A stretch of DNA of 64,000 bases from Mycobacterium sp. 141 (GCF_000382405.1 NZ_KB908258.1:1-64000); one strand, 5' to 3'. Counted from the stretch's first letter, positions 21,264 through 31,207 are shown. The notes: generated by a model not told the origin, from the sequence alone. Program-made: numbers and translations.

Positions 21264-22852
21264 GGCCGACCCTTCATGGTCCGGCCGGCGCCTGAATTCG
21301 TCCCTGTCGCATCGGTATTGTTCGGCACACTGCGGATTTTCGGCTTGGGCGATCTGGGCCGGCTGTAGATCGGGAAGGTCGGGAGTTCGTCGTCGGGCCA
21401 TGACTTGAGCGTGTCGAGGTAGATCTGGCGCACCTCGGCGATCCGTTCGGGCAGTTCCTCCAGCGTCCAGTCGTCCACCGGGATCGGCGGATACACTGCG
21501 ACGTCCACCGTCCCGGGATTGAACGTGCTGGAGTCGCGGGCCGCGATCACCTCCGCGTTACGGATGACGATCGGCACGATGGGGACGCCTGCGGCCATGG
21601 CGATACGAAACGCACCCTTCTTGAACGGACCTACCTCAGTGGTGTCCAGCCGGGTGCCCTCCGGCGCAATGAGCACCGAAAGGCCCTTGCGGGCAAGCTC
21701 TTCGATCTTGTGCAGACTCTCGACCGCCTTCTCCGGGTTGTCCCGGTCGATGAACGCGGTGTCCATGACCTTGCCGAGAGTGCCCACCAGCGGATCGTTG
21801 GCGAGTTCCTTCTTGCCCACGCCGGTGAAGTTGTCGCTGACCAATGTTCCGGCGATCACCGGATCGGCCTGGTTGCGGTGGTTGAAGATGAAGACCGCGG
21901 GCCGCTCGGCCGTCAGGTTCTGCTTTCCCAGCACGTCAAGGCTGACGCCCGTGGCGCCCAACAGCACTCGGCCCATCCACGACGTGAACAGGTTGACCCC
22001 GCTCCGTTTGTTGCGGTTGAGCAGACCCCAGCCGATGGCACCCGCGGCCAAGGGCATCATCGAGGCGTAGCCGGCGGCCGTTCGCAACTGCGACACCGGA
22101 CTGCTGCCGCTGCGGCTACTGAACCGCAGGATCGGCCAGCCGCGTTTGGCGGCGACCGCGGCCAGCTTGCCGGCCGGGTTGGTGGGGCGTGGATTGCCCA
22201 CGAGGTACATCAGTGCGACGTCCTCGTCACCGTCGGCGTAAAAGTAGCTCTTCGCGAGGTCGACACCGTTCTCGGTCGAAAACTCCTGCACCGCATGAGC
22301 TTTGCCGGGACCCCAGATGACCGGCGTCTGCACCTCACCGGTGATCAGGCTGTCATCGTCGGTTTCGAACTTGTTGCACAACACATTGTCGATACCGAGG
22401 AACCGCGCAACGGGATGCACCTGAACCGTCAACGCCGACGAGCTGAGCACGACCGTGTGGCCGCGATCCATGTGGGCGCGCACCATGGCCCGCATCTCGG
22501 GGTAGATCCGGTCGCGCACGTGCTGGAGGAACAACCGCTCCCCCAGCTCGTCGAGATCGCTCATCGAATTCCCGCGCAGCATGCGGGCACCCTTGCCGAT
22601 CAGATCCTCGAATTCGGACCGACCGAGCTGATGGTTCAGTCCCGCCTGCACCATCCCGATGAACTCGCCGACACCCATCTGCCCACGCCGCAGCCGATCC
22701 TGGGTCATCAGCACCCCGGTGAACCCCGCCACCAGAGTGCCGTCGAGATCGAAGAATGCCCCGACCTCGGTGCCTTCGGGGCTCGCCTCGATTTCGGCCA
22801 GCGAGCCCGGCAGCCGCTGCTTCGACTTTTCTGACCGCCCTGGTGACGTCAC
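21260..22852 (-). CDS. plsC: HAD-family phosphatase fused to 1-acyl-sn-glycerol-3-phosphate acyltransferase
   Basis: The 530-residue two-domain protein corresponds to Rv2483c. The N-terminal HAD-IB phosphatase-like domain has DLDGT with Asp35 and Asp37 and a later YADGDED motif. The C-terminal LPLAT domain has HRNQAD (His325, Asp330) and APEGTR. It should acylate lysophosphatidate to phosphatidate; the HAD part could dephosphorylate a related lipid, though its substrate is unproven. The GTG start at 22852 overlaps the previous stop (GTGA) and its own stop overlaps the plsB2 start (GTGA), making one coupled operon. Confidence 0.92.
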   Translation of the reverse strand: MTSPGRSEKSKQRLPGSLAEIEASPEGTEVGAFFDLDGTLVAGFTGVLMTQDRLRRGQMGVGEFIGMVQAGLNHQLGRSEFEDLIGKGARMLRGNSMSDLDELGERLFLQHVRDRIYPEMRAMVRAHMDRGHTVVLSSSALTVQVHPVARFLGIDNVLCNKFETDDDSLITGEVQTPVIWGPGKAHAVQEFSTENGVDLAKSYFYADGDEDVALMYLVGNPRPTNPAGKLAAVAAKRGWPILRFSSRSGSSPVSQLRTAAGYASMMPLAAGAIGWGLLNRNKRSGVNLFTSWMGRVLLGATGVSLDVLGKQNLTAERPAVFIFNHRNQADPVIAGTLVSDNFTGVGKKELANDPLVGTLGKVMDTAFIDRDNPEKAVESLHKIEELARKGLSVLIAPEGTRLDTTEVGPFKKGAFRIAMAAGVPIVPIVIRNAEVIAARDSSTFNPGTVDVAVYPPIPVDDWTLEELPERIAEVRQIYLDTLKSWPDDELPTFPIYSRPRSPKPKIRSVPNNTDATGTNSGAGRTMKGRP

Positions 22853-24333
22853 TGTGCTCCGCTCCCATTCGACGCGGACTCGGCCGAAGCAGGCGCCTCG
22901 GCAGTGAACGTCGCCGGAGCCGCGCGGCCGTCGCCTCCTAGCGCGAGGACCTCGTTGAAGCCATCGAGCAAGCATTGCGCGAACAGCGGTTCGTTGGTGA
23001 TCGAGGCGCGGTCGTACCGGGTCGTGACGGTGACATGACCTCCCCGGGAAATCAGCACGGCCATGATCGCCACCCCGGGGAGCGGTCCAATGCCGTAGTG
23101 CCGCACGATCGTCGCGCCTACGATGAATGTCTCGCCCGGATACATCGCCACGTTGCTGGCCTGCACGTCGGAGTGCACCACGTTGCCGGCCACCGATGCC
23201 AGGAAGGTGTCCGGCAGGAAGCTGAGCACCGGAGCGATGGCACCGACCATATCGATGGCCCGCTCTTCACGTTTGCTCGTCATCTGTGCCCGCACGGCCT
23301 TCATGCGGTGCTCCGGATCGACGATGCCGACGGGCGCGGCAATGTTGACCCCGGCGAACCGGTTGCCGCCGGCCGGGTCATCCTCGGAGCGCAGATTGAC
23401 CGGCACCGCCATCGGCAGGTTCTGGATCGGAATGCCCATCGTCTCGTGGTAGATCCGCAGCGCGCCGCACAGTCCGGCCAGGTAGGCGTCGTTGATAGAG
23501 CAGCCGGCGGCCTTGGACGCCCGGTGCAGATCGCTGAACTTGATGTCGATCGCTTCGGTGCGCGACGACAGGCTACGTCGACGCAGCAGCGGCGACGGGT
23601 CGGCGGCCGGGCCCATCACCCGCGCGCCCGACATGGCGTAATCCACGACGCCGCTGATCGCTGAAACCGGGTCACGCACCGCCCGGGTCGCGGCACGTAC
23701 CCCCGCGCCCAGCGCACCGAGCACGCCGCCGGCAATGGTGCCGGGAAGCCGGTTGAACCCCTGGCGCATCAGGTCATTGGGCGATAGATCCTGTGGGATC
23801 GGCAGTGGCGGTGCCGGGCTGGGTGCGGGATCGCGTTCCAGGTCATAGATGCTCGCGAACATCTCGATACTGCCGACACCGTCGGTCACCGCGTGGCTCA
23901 GGTGCAAGATGGTCGCGGCGCGGCCGCCTTCCAGACCTTCCACGAGCGTCGCGCTCCACAACGGCCGGGAGATGTCCAGCGGTGATTGCATCGCAACCTC
24001 GGCCATGTCGAAGAGCTCACGCAACGTTCCCGGCGCCGGCACCCGCAGCCGCCGCACGTGGTAGTCCAGGTTGAAATCGGGATCCACCACCCAGCGTGGC
24101 GCCACCGTGGGCAACGACGGCATGACCACTTTCTGCCGTAACCGCAGTACCTTGCGCGACGCGTTCTCGAAGCGCGTGCGGAACCGCTCCCAGTCCGGGG
24201 TGGTGTCGAGAATCTCGACTCCCATGATCCCCGACCGGGTGCGAGGATTTGCCTCCCCGCGGTGCAGGAGCTGGTCGACGGCACTCAGTTCCTCGGGCAA
24301 TCCCGCCGCATCCAACTCCGGCACGTTACTCAT
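22849..24333 (-). CDS. Wax ester synthase / diacylglycerol acyltransferase (WS/DGAT), Rv2484c type
   Basis: The 494-residue acyltransferase joins acyl-CoA to diacylglycerol or fatty alcohol to make storage lipid. The active-site region reads HLSHAVTDG. The catalytic second His (147) and the Asp151-Gly152 pair are present, but the usual first His of HHxxxDG is Ser146. The conserved PLW (SRPLWSATL) and NVPGP-type region (QASNVAMYPG) are recognisable. The ATG at 24333 has AGGA upstream. It leads the plsC-plsB2 operon, so all three genes act on glycerolipid assembly. Confidence 0.88.
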   Translation of the reverse strand: MSNVPELDAAGLPEELSAVDQLLHRGEANPRTRSGIMGVEILDTTPDWERFRTRFENASRKVLRLRQKVVMPSLPTVAPRWVVDPDFNLDYHVRRLRVPAPGTLRELFDMAEVAMQSPLDISRPLWSATLVEGLEGGRAATILHLSHAVTDGVGSIEMFASIYDLERDPAPSPAPPLPIPQDLSPNDLMRQGFNRLPGTIAGGVLGALGAGVRAATRAVRDPVSAISGVVDYAMSGARVMGPAADPSPLLRRRSLSSRTEAIDIKFSDLHRASKAAGCSINDAYLAGLCGALRIYHETMGIPIQNLPMAVPVNLRSEDDPAGGNRFAGVNIAAPVGIVDPEHRMKAVRAQMTSKREERAIDMVGAIAPVLSFLPDTFLASVAGNVVHSDVQASNVAMYPGETFIVGATIVRHYGIGPLPGVAIMAVLISRGGHVTVTTRYDRASITNEPLFAQCLLDGFNEVLALGGDGRAAPATFTAEAPASAESASNGSGAQ

Positions 24334-24467
24334 AACGCGATCCTCTTCCTCCCCGGCTGCCAAGTGCAGCGTCCACGCTAGTCCGCCGCTGATGGCCGCG
24401 GGCCAGCTTTGCCGGGTGTCACGATTGGCAGTCCACCCGGGCAGGGAAGATACACTTCAGCCTCGTT

Positions 24468-24540
24468 GCCTCCGTAGCTCAGCGGATAGAGCAGCCGCCT
24501 TCTAAGCGGTTGGTCGCAGGTTCGATCCCTGCCGGGGGCG
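24468..24540 (+). tRNA. tRNA-Arg (anticodon TCT)
   Basis: A complete 73-nt cloverleaf is visible. The 7-bp acceptor stem GCCTCCG pairs with CGGGGGC with one G-U pair, and the discriminator is G. The D-arm is TAGCTCAGCGGATAGAGC, the anticodon loop CTTCTAA gives TCT, and the T-arm contains GGTTCGATCC. No CCA is encoded. It reads AGA codons. Confidence 0.97.
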
Positions 24541-24552
24541 CAACCTGTCTTC

Positions 24553-24570
24553 GCAGCTGAAACCAGCTGC
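24553..24570 (+). terminator. Short hairpin after tRNA-Arg
   Basis: A perfect 7-bp stem with an AAAC loop (24553-24559 with 24564-24570) lies 12 bp after the tRNA, without a T-run. Nothing further was recognised from 24571 to the next gene start at 24851. Confidence 0.4.
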
Positions 24571-24850
24571 CTGGGCGCACTCACAGCGTGTCGGTTCGCG
24601 GAATTGTCCCGGCCGTGACCCGCGGCGGAGCATCGGCTCGGCAGTACCGAAAAGATCACCGGCCCAGCCGCTTTCAACACGGGCGATATCCGAGCGCCGC
24701 GCCGCCGGGTAAGTCCGGCCGCGCCGGTGGGACCGCGGTGCGCAGGCCGGCGGCGCGAGCCCAGCTCGCCTTGTCCGAAGACCGATGTGCACCGGCCTTA
24801 CAGACGTTAGTGTCCTGCTTGTTCACGCAAACCGACAGCTCGGAGACACC

Positions 24851-25750
24851 ATGAGCACAGGCGGCAAGCGAGACGAGGTCAGCCGGCGGCTCGCGCAGCG
24901 CTACCGGCAACTCGCCGATCTTCGCAGCAAGGGACTGCCTGCGGCCGTGGCATCCCGGTTCAGCGAGATCGAGGGCGGCACGCTCGGGACGCTCGTCTCC
25001 GTCCAGCTGTTCACCACGGTCATTCCGTTGATCATCATAGGATTCGACTATTTCTCGGGTTTCGCCGAGAACGCCAGTCCCGGCCTGCTTTTCAGTCGGG
25101 AGGTCGGCCTCGTCAGCCCACTGACCGACCGGGTGCGCGCTGCATTCGGAGAATCTTCGGCATTCCGGTCGAGTTGGACGTTCATCGGAGTCGCCGGCTT
25201 CCTCGTGTGGGGAATCCCCATGTCGATCACCATCGCCGGAATCTTCGCCAAGGCCTGGCGTCGGGAACAGTTCGGGCTGGGTCAGCGGCTGCTGCGCGGT
25301 GTCACGTGGTTCGTGCTGTACCTGATCATGCTCGCCACTCGTGAACTGATAGCAATCGACCACGACCACCCTGGTTCGTTCCGACCACTGCTGTTCCTGG
25401 TCGCCCTGGTGCCGGTGTGGATCTTCTGGTCGCTCACCCCGGTACTTCTCGTGCGCGATGGCGGCCGAGGCCTCAGATACCTCATGCTGGCCGGACTCGC
25501 CGGTGTGGTCATCAACGGGGTCGCGCTCCCGCTCGCAGCCCGGATCGCGTTCCCACCCTTGCTCCGCGGTTGGGAAGGCTTCGGCCCGATCGGGGTGGCA
25601 ATGGCTTTGATGACTTGGTGCGGGGTGAGTGGCATCGGGTGGGTCTTGACAGCATGTGTAGGCGCGGTGCTGTGGGAGCGCGCCGCTCCACCCGACACTG
25701 TCATCGGGGCAGAAGCCGACCTGGACCCGGAGCTGACGGAAGACGCGTAG
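24851..25750 (+). CDS. Integral membrane protein, YihY/BrkB-like
   Basis: The 299-residue protein has about six hydrophobic helices: TLVSVQLFTTVIPLIIIGF, WTFIGVAGFLVWGIPMSIT, WFVLYLIMLA, LLFLVALVPVWIFWSL, LAGLAGVVINGVALPLA and IGVAMALMTWCGVSGIGWVL. A charged N-terminus precedes them (VSRRLAQRYRQLADLRSKGLP). The pattern suggests the YihY/virulence-factor BrkB family of inner-membrane proteins, whose function is not settled. The ATG at 24851 follows GGAG by 6 bp. It is not at this position in M. tuberculosis. Confidence 0.6.
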   Translation: MSTGGKRDEVSRRLAQRYRQLADLRSKGLPAAVASRFSEIEGGTLGTLVSVQLFTTVIPLIIIGFDYFSGFAENASPGLLFSREVGLVSPLTDRVRAAFGESSAFRSSWTFIGVAGFLVWGIPMSITIAGIFAKAWRREQFGLGQRLLRGVTWFVLYLIMLATRELIAIDHDHPGSFRPLLFLVALVPVWIFWSLTPVLLVRDGGRGLRYLMLAGLAGVVINGVALPLAARIAFPPLLRGWEGFGPIGVAMALMTWCGVSGIGWVLTACVGAVLWERAAPPDTVIGAEADLDPELTEDA

Positions 25751-25863
25751 CGCCAACGCCCCCAATCGGGCTGGCGTACCGCCACGTGCAGCGTGTCGAC
25801 AAGGTCGGCATCGCGGAACCGGCGATGGTCCGAGAACTCATCGCGAACGGCGCACGGAGTACC

Positions 25864-27498
25864 TCACCGGAAGGTGAGTTTGAGATGGGCAACCAGAGTA
25901 GCGGCATCGACCCGCCCGCGAGACGCGTAACCCACGTAGCCGTCCGGCCGGACGACGTACACCGTCGGGTCCGCCGCTGCGTAGGCCCGCGCGAAATCCC
26001 CTGTGCTGTCGCAGATCAGCGGCAGAACCGTGGTACGCCAAGCCGCATCGGGGTGCGCGATCAGGTACGTGTCGACGAGTCCGTGGCAGGTTTCTACCGC
26101 CTCGGCGACCACCTGCTCGATCGCCGCGATGACATCGTCGTCGCACCGCGGCCCGACGTAACAGAGCAACGTGTGCCGGCACCCGGCCAGCAGAGTGAAC
26201 AGTCGTTGGGCCGGTACGACCGCGTCGCGGGTCAGTCCGCGTGCATCCGGAGCCCGAGTACCGGGTCGCGGCGCCGAGGCGTCGACGCCGGTGCCGATGA
26301 TCGGGCTGCCGCCGTAGTCGATCAGCAACTGCGCCTCACGACGCATGACCTGCTCGGGATCGGTGGCGCCCGCACCGATGCCATGCCGGGCGTGGCGGAC
26401 GGTGCGGCCCACCACGTCCTCCCCCACCGGACGACGTTCGGCGTCATAACTGTCCAACAATCCGTCGGCCGCAACGCCTGACACCGCCAGCGCGAGCTTC
26501 CACGCCAGGTTCTGGGCATCCTGGATCCCGGTGTTCATGCCCTGCGCTCCGGTCGGCGGATGGATGTGCGCCGCATCGCCTGCCACGAACACCCGGCCGC
26601 GACCGTAGGAGTCGACGATGCGGTGGCTGATGCGGAACACCGAGGACCATCGCAGATTCTTCGCGGTGGTGGGCTCCGGCGCGAGCCGGTCCAACACCGC
26701 CTGGATGTGGGCCAGCTCCGGCGTGCGCTGCCCCTGAAATCCGTGCTGCACATCGCCATTCGGCACCACGGTGAGTTCGTCGGGTACCAGCATCGACATC
26801 CGGTAACGCTTGCGGCCCGGCAGTGGAATACAGACCAGCAGATCGTCGGTCTGCCCAGCTGTCTGGTGCATGGCCCGCACGGTGTAACCGGGTGGCAACG
26901 ACCAGTCCACCTCGACATCGCCGAGCATGTACTGTTCGTCGAACGTCGCCCCCTCGAACGACAGGCCGAGTGCCTTGCGCACCAGCGAATGTGCGCCGTC
27001 CGCACCGATCAGATACCGCGCCCGAGCAGTCTGCTGCGTCCCGTCGGCGTCGGTCAGCGTCATGGTGACCCCGTCGACGTCCTGCGCGAACCCGGTCAGT
27101 CGCCGACCGCTCTCAATCGCGACGCCGCGAGCCGTCAACTCCTCGCGCAGAATGCGTTCGGCCGCGTACTGCGGCAGCCCGACGAAGTGGAAAGGTACGT
27201 CGTCGGGCAGCGCCAGATCCAACCGCCCGACCTGCTCGCCATTGACGTAGGCGAGCTGACCGCGCAGCGGAACCGATGCATCGAGCACCTGCCGCAACAC
27301 ACCCATCCGTTCAAACAGTTCGAGCGTGCGGGGCTGAATGCCGACGGCCTTCGCATACTGCGGAGGTTCCAGTAGGGGGTCGACGATTCGACATCCGATG
27401 CCGTTGCGGGCCAGTTCGATCGCGGCGGTCAGACCGATCGGCCCGGCACCAGCGATGAGCACGTCCGTGTCGGTCACGCGGAGATTATGCGCCCGCAT
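25864..27498 (-). CDS. FAD-dependent aromatic monooxygenase (PheA/TfdB group)
   Basis: The protein of 537-544 residues is a class A flavin monooxygenase. The N-terminal FAD-binding GAGPIGL motif is followed by the central DG region (YLIGADGAHSLVRKALG) and the late GDAAHIHPPTGAQGMNTGIQ. A thioredoxin-like C-terminal domain follows. Such enzymes hydroxylate phenolic or related rings with NAD(P)H; the substrate cannot be read from sequence. Start is ATG 27498 or GTG 27477 (VTDTDVLIAG). It lies only 34-55 bp after prpC on the same strand, so it may be cotranscribed with the methylcitrate operon. Confidence 0.8.
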   Translation of the reverse strand: MRAHNLRVTDTDVLIAGAGPIGLTAAIELARNGIGCRIVDPLLEPPQYAKAVGIQPRTLELFERMGVLRQVLDASVPLRGQLAYVNGEQVGRLDLALPDDVPFHFVGLPQYAAERILREELTARGVAIESGRRLTGFAQDVDGVTMTLTDADGTQQTARARYLIGADGAHSLVRKALGLSFEGATFDEQYMLGDVEVDWSLPPGYTVRAMHQTAGQTDDLLVCIPLPGRKRYRMSMLVPDELTVVPNGDVQHGFQGQRTPELAHIQAVLDRLAPEPTTAKNLRWSSVFRISHRIVDSYGRGRVFVAGDAAHIHPPTGAQGMNTGIQDAQNLAWKLALAVSGVAADGLLDSYDAERRPVGEDVVGRTVRHARHGIGAGATDPEQVMRREAQLLIDYGGSPIIGTGVDASAPRPGTRAPDARGLTRDAVVPAQRLFTLLAGCRHTLLCYVGPRCDDDVIAAIEQVVAEAVETCHGLVDTYLIAHPDAAWRTTVLPLICDSTGDFARAYAAADPTVYVVRPDGYVGYASRGRVDAATLVAHLKLTFR

Positions 27499-27532
27499 CA
27501 GCGACGTGTCGGCGGTTACCAGATTTCTGCCG

Positions 27533-28669
27533 TCACAACAGCGCGCGCTGCGGCTGACCGCTGTACTCGCTCAGTGGCCGGATCAGGGCGTTGGAGCCCG
27601 CCTGCTCGATGATGTGGGCGGTCCAGCCGGTGATCCTGCTCATCACGAAGATCGGCGTGAAGCTGGGAATATCGAATCCCATGAGGTGATATGCGGGTCC
27701 GGTCGGGAAGTCCAGATTGGGCTGAATTCCGGTCGCTGCCCGCATGCTCTGTTCCAGCCGGTCGTAGATTTCGAGCCATCGCTGCCCGTCACGAACGGCA
27801 GCCACCTGCTGCAGGGCAGCCTTCATGGTCGGTACCCGGGAATCACCGTTGCGGTACACCCGATGGCCGAAGCCCATCACCTTCTCTTTGCGGGAAAGCT
27901 TGCCGTGCAACCATTCCGCGGCGTGGTCAGCCGAGCCGATCTCGATCATGTCGCGCATGACAGCTTCGTTGGCCCCGCCGTGCAGGGAACCCTTGAGCGC
28001 CCCGATCGCCGCAGTCACCGCGCTGTAGATGTCGGACTGCGTCGAGGTGACGACGCGTGCCGCGAACGTCGACGCGTTGAAGCTGTGCTCGGCGTAGAGG
28101 ATCATCGATTGCTCGAATGCCTTGACGATAACGGGATCCGGCACCTCACCGAAGCACATGTTCAGAAAGTTCTGGGAGTAACCCAGGTGCGCATGCGGTC
28201 CGATCGGATCGAGCCCGCGCCGCCGGCGCATGTCCGCCGCGACGATGGTGGGCAACACCGCGAACATCCGCAGCGCTTTGGCGTAGTTGGCAGCGGCACT
28301 GCTGTCGTCCTCGTCGGGATCCTCGGCACCCAGGTAGCTGATCGCGGTCCGCACCACATCCATCGGATGGCAGTTGTCCGGCAGCTTGTCCAGCAGCGAC
28401 AGCAGCGACCGGTTCAGCCGACGCGACGCCCGTTCGCGCTGCTGGAACAGCGCCAACTCCTGATCGGTCGGCAGCTCGCCGTACCACAGCAGGTAGGCGA
28501 CCTGCTCGAAGCTGCACCGCTCGGCGAGATCCTGCACGGGGTACCCCCGGTAGGTCAGCGTGTTGGTTTCCGACACCACCTTGGAGATGGCGGTGGTATC
28601 GACCACCACTCCCGCCAGCCCCTTGTGGATGCGGGGAGTTCCCGTATTCTCCTGCGTCGAGGTTGTCAT
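27533..28669 (-). CDS. prpC: 2-methylcitrate synthase
   Basis: The 378-residue citrate-synthase-family enzyme condenses propionyl-CoA with oxaloacetate. Catalytic His regions are LHGGANE and GFGHRVYRNGD, and the catalytic Asp lies in PNLDFPTG. Length and the prpD-prpB-prpC order identify it as the methylcitrate enzyme (Rv1131) rather than the housekeeping citrate synthase. Its ATG overlaps the prpB stop (ATGA). PrpR, encoded upstream on the other strand, should activate the operon on propionate. Confidence 0.93.
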   Translation of the reverse strand: MTTSTQENTGTPRIHKGLAGVVVDTTAISKVVSETNTLTYRGYPVQDLAERCSFEQVAYLLWYGELPTDQELALFQQRERASRRLNRSLLSLLDKLPDNCHPMDVVRTAISYLGAEDPDEDDSSAAANYAKALRMFAVLPTIVAADMRRRRGLDPIGPHAHLGYSQNFLNMCFGEVPDPVIVKAFEQSMILYAEHSFNASTFAARVVTSTQSDIYSAVTAAIGALKGSLHGGANEAVMRDMIEIGSADHAAEWLHGKLSRKEKVMGFGHRVYRNGDSRVPTMKAALQQVAAVRDGQRWLEIYDRLEQSMRAATGIQPNLDFPTGPAYHLMGFDIPSFTPIFVMSRITGWTAHIIEQAGSNALIRPLSEYSGQPQRALL

Positions 28670-29583
28670 GACCGTTCCCCCTGTACGACGAAGTTGTAGA
28701 CGTCGGAATCGAATTGGCTGTAATCCGAGTAGCGGAGGAGCTCGTAGAGCCTGCTGCGGTGTTGCATGCGGTCCAGCAGCCCGGATTGCGTCCCGGCGGT
28801 GTCAATTTCGCGAAGGCCCACCTCGACGGCGTGCATCGCCAGGCGCAACGTGGTGACCGGGTAGATGACGACGTTGTAGCCGATATCGGCGAGCTGCCGT
28901 GCGGTGAGCAGATCGGACTTGCCGAACTCGGTCATATTGGCCAGCAGAGGCGTGTCGACCGCCGAGCGGAACTGCTCGAATTCGGCAGGTGTGCGGAGCG
29001 CTTCGGTGAAGATCAGGTCGGCTCCGGCATCGGCATAGGCCCTGGCCCGGTCGATGGCCGCGGAAATCCCTTCGATTCCCGCAGCATCGGTGCGCGCACA
29101 GATCACGAAGTTCGGATCGCGCCGCGCAGCGACGGCTGCACGCAGCCGCTTGACCATTTCCGCTGTCTCGACGACGGCCTTGCCGTCGAGGTGACCGCAC
29201 CGCTTCGGATTGACCTGATCCTCCAGGTGAAGTCCGGCCAGGCCGCTGTCTTCGAGCTGCGTAACAGTGCGCGCAGCGCTCATCGGCTCACCGAAGCCGG
29301 TGTCGGCGTCAATCAGGGTGGGCAGATCCGTGACCGACGCGATCTGCGCCCCGCGCGTGGTGACCTCGGTGAGGGTGGTCAAGCCGATGTCGGGCAACCC
29401 CAGATCAGCCGAGAGCACCGCGCCCGAGACATACACACCCTCGAATCCGATTTCGGCGACGAGTTTGGCGACCAGTGGCGAGAATGCGCCCGGGAAGCGT
29501 TGTAATGTGCCGGATTCCAATCCCGCACGGAAACGTTCCCGTTTCTCGGCCGCCGAACTCGCCGACGCCAGCAGCCCGCTCAT
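28666..29583 (-). CDS. prpB: Methylisocitrate lyase
   Basis: The 305-residue enzyme of the isocitrate lyase/PEP mutase superfamily splits 2-methylisocitrate to pyruvate and succinate. The catalytic loop KRCGHLDGK and the metal-binding region LIDADTGFGEP are present. The ATG at 29583 (MSGLLAS) is the third ATG in a 32-bp tandem repeat; an in-frame TTG at 29607 is less likely. M. tuberculosis lacks prpB and uses isocitrate lyase instead, so its presence is typical of rapid growers such as M. smegmatis. Confidence 0.92.
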   Translation of the reverse strand: MSGLLASASSAAEKRERFRAGLESGTLQRFPGAFSPLVAKLVAEIGFEGVYVSGAVLSADLGLPDIGLTTLTEVTTRGAQIASVTDLPTLIDADTGFGEPMSAARTVTQLEDSGLAGLHLEDQVNPKRCGHLDGKAVVETAEMVKRLRAAVAARRDPNFVICARTDAAGIEGISAAIDRARAYADAGADLIFTEALRTPAEFEQFRSAVDTPLLANMTEFGKSDLLTARQLADIGYNVVIYPVTTLRLAMHAVEVGLREIDTAGTQSGLLDRMQHRSRLYELLRYSDYSQFDSDVYNFVVQGERS

Positions 29584-29647
29584 CTCAATCCCTCTCTCTT
29601 CGCGCAAGCGCTCATCTCAATCCCTCTCTCTTCGCGCAAGCGCTCAT
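29580..29647 (-). repeat. 32-bp tandem repeat forming two coupled 11-codon mini-ORFs between prpD and prpB
   Basis: Two identical 32-bp units (minus strand 29647-29616 and 29615-29584) are followed by the prpB start in the same register. Each unit opens with ATGAGCGCTTGCGCG and carries its own GAGAGAGGGA ribosome-binding site. In each, ATG begins an 11-codon frame, [11 protein letters not shown], whose TGA overlaps the next ATG (ATGA). The prpD stop overlaps the first ATG in the same way. The chain prpD, mini-ORF, mini-ORF, prpB is therefore coupled by three ATGA junctions. Mini-ORFs at 29612-29647 and 29580-29615. This design resembles the MIRU elements of M. tuberculosis. Confidence 0.85.
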
Positions 29648-31161
29648 CGGAAAATCCCCGCGGGGACCACCGGAGCCTTGTCCAGCACCCGCGCGTCGAC
29701 TCGCACGTTCAGCGCCCGCAGCCCGCCTGGCGTGATGTCGGCGACGCCAGCGACAGCGTCTAGGAATCGTTGCTGCTCTTCGGCTTCCACGACTCCGTCG
29801 GCGAGTTCGGTGAACTTCGCCACGTACTGTTCGCGTTCGAACGGCCGGGCGCCCAGCGGATGGGCGTCGGCGACGGCGAGCTCGTCGACGATCGTGTCAC
29901 CGTTCTTCAATGTCACCACGGCCCGAGCCCCGAATGCTCTTTCGGCGGGGTCGGTGGAGTGATAGCGACGGGTCCACTCCGGATCTTCGACAGTGCTGAT
30001 CTTGCGCCACAATTCGACGGTGTCGGGCCGATGCGCCCGCTCGTGGGCATAGGACCGCTCGTGGTGCCAGATGCCGTCCTGCAGCGCGACGGCGAAGATG
30101 TACATCACCGAGTGGTCCAGGGTCTCCCGGGATGCGTCGGGATCGAACTTCTGCGGATCGCCCGATCCGGTCCCGATCACCACATGGGTGTGGTGGCTGG
30201 TATGCAGTGTGATGCTGGCGACCTGGTCGAGATCGCCTCCCAAACCGAGCAAGCGCTCACGCATCCGGCGGGCCAGGTCGATCGGTGCCTGGCTCTGATA
30301 CTCCGCCGAATGCTCCTTGGTGTAGGTGTCCAGGATGGCGCGCTTCGGTTCGCCCGGGCCGGGTAATGGCACGTGGTAGACGTGTTCCGGGCCGGACAGC
30401 AGCCACGCGATCACACCGTCTTCGCCCTCCCAGATCGGTGCCGGCGAGCCCTCGCCGCGCATCGCCCGGTCGACGGCTTCGATGGCGACCTTGCCTGCCC
30501 ACGCCGGCGCGTAGGCCTTCCAGCTGGAGATCAGTCCCTTGCGGGACTGGCGGGTAGCGGTGGTCAGATGCAGTGCCTGGCCGATGGCCGCATAGATCGT
30601 CTCCGGGTCCAGGCGCAGCATGGTGCCCAAACCTGCAGCCACCGACGGTCCGAGGTGGGCAACGTGGTCGATCTTGTGTTCGTGCAGGCAGATTCCCTTG
30701 GCCAAGTCGACCTGCACCTCGTAAGCCGTCACGATGCCACGGATCAGGTCCGCACCACGCACTCCGAGCTGCTGCGCCACAGCGACCAGCGCGGGGATGT
30801 TGTCACCGGGATGGGAATACTCGGCGGCCAGGAAGGTGTCGTGGAAATCCAGCTCGCGCACCGCGACGCCGTTCGCCCAGGCGGCCCACTCCGCCGAGAC
30901 CGTGCCGTCGACACCGAACACCGAGGCACCCTGGCGGGTCCTGTGGGCGAGAGCCTGGACGCGGGCGACCGTGACCGGGTGGCGGATGACCGATGCGGCC
31001 GATACCGCCGCGTTGTCGATGATGCGGTTGATCACCATCGCCTCGGTCTCCGACGGCACGGCAACCGGGTCCGCAGCTACCTCGGCAATCTTCCAGGCCA
31101 GGTGTTCATTGCGGGGGAAGTCTTCGGCGCTGCGCCGGGTTCGGACGTCGTGAACAAGCAT
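29644..31161 (-). CDS. prpD: 2-methylcitrate dehydratase
   Basis: The 505-residue MmgE/PrpD-family enzyme converts 2-methylcitrate to 2-methyl-cis-aconitate. Conserved stretches include [33 protein letters not shown] and [20 protein letters not shown]. The start is [11 protein letters not shown] at 31161, which matches the remembered N-terminus of Rv1130; the frame runs open to 31293. It is the first gene of the prpDBC operon, with its promoter in the 119-bp gap to divergent prpR. An insertion of about four residues ([13 protein letters not shown]) relative to remembered Rv1130 contains the GAGCGCTTGC core seen in nearby repeats. Confidence 0.93.
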   Translation of the reverse strand: MLVHDVRTRRSAEDFPRNEHLAWKIAEVAADPVAVPSETEAMVINRIIDNAAVSAASVIRHPVTVARVQALAHRTRQGASVFGVDGTVSAEWAAWANGVAVRELDFHDTFLAAEYSHPGDNIPALVAVAQQLGVRGADLIRGIVTAYEVQVDLAKGICLHEHKIDHVAHLGPSVAAGLGTMLRLDPETIYAAIGQALHLTTATRQSRKGLISSWKAYAPAWAGKVAIEAVDRAMRGEGSPAPIWEGEDGVIAWLLSGPEHVYHVPLPGPGEPKRAILDTYTKEHSAEYQSQAPIDLARRMRERLLGLGGDLDQVASITLHTSHHTHVVIGTGSGDPQKFDPDASRETLDHSVMYIFAVALQDGIWHHERSYAHERAHRPDTVELWRKISTVEDPEWTRRYHSTDPAERAFGARAVVTLKNGDTIVDELAVADAHPLGARPFEREQYVAKFTELADGVVEAEEQQRFLDAVAGVADITPGGLRALNVRVDARVLDKAPVVPAGIFR

Positions 31162-31207
31162 AATTCGCACGGTACACAGAGCCAATGAAGGACGAAAGTA
31201 CCTGTAA

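Noticed and set aside
24378..24680. Minus-strand frame of 100 residues across tRNA-Arg (contains GRDRTCDQPLRRRLLYPLSYGG)
   Set aside because: It is the well-known antisense translation of a tRNA-Arg gene that is often wrongly annotated as a protein.
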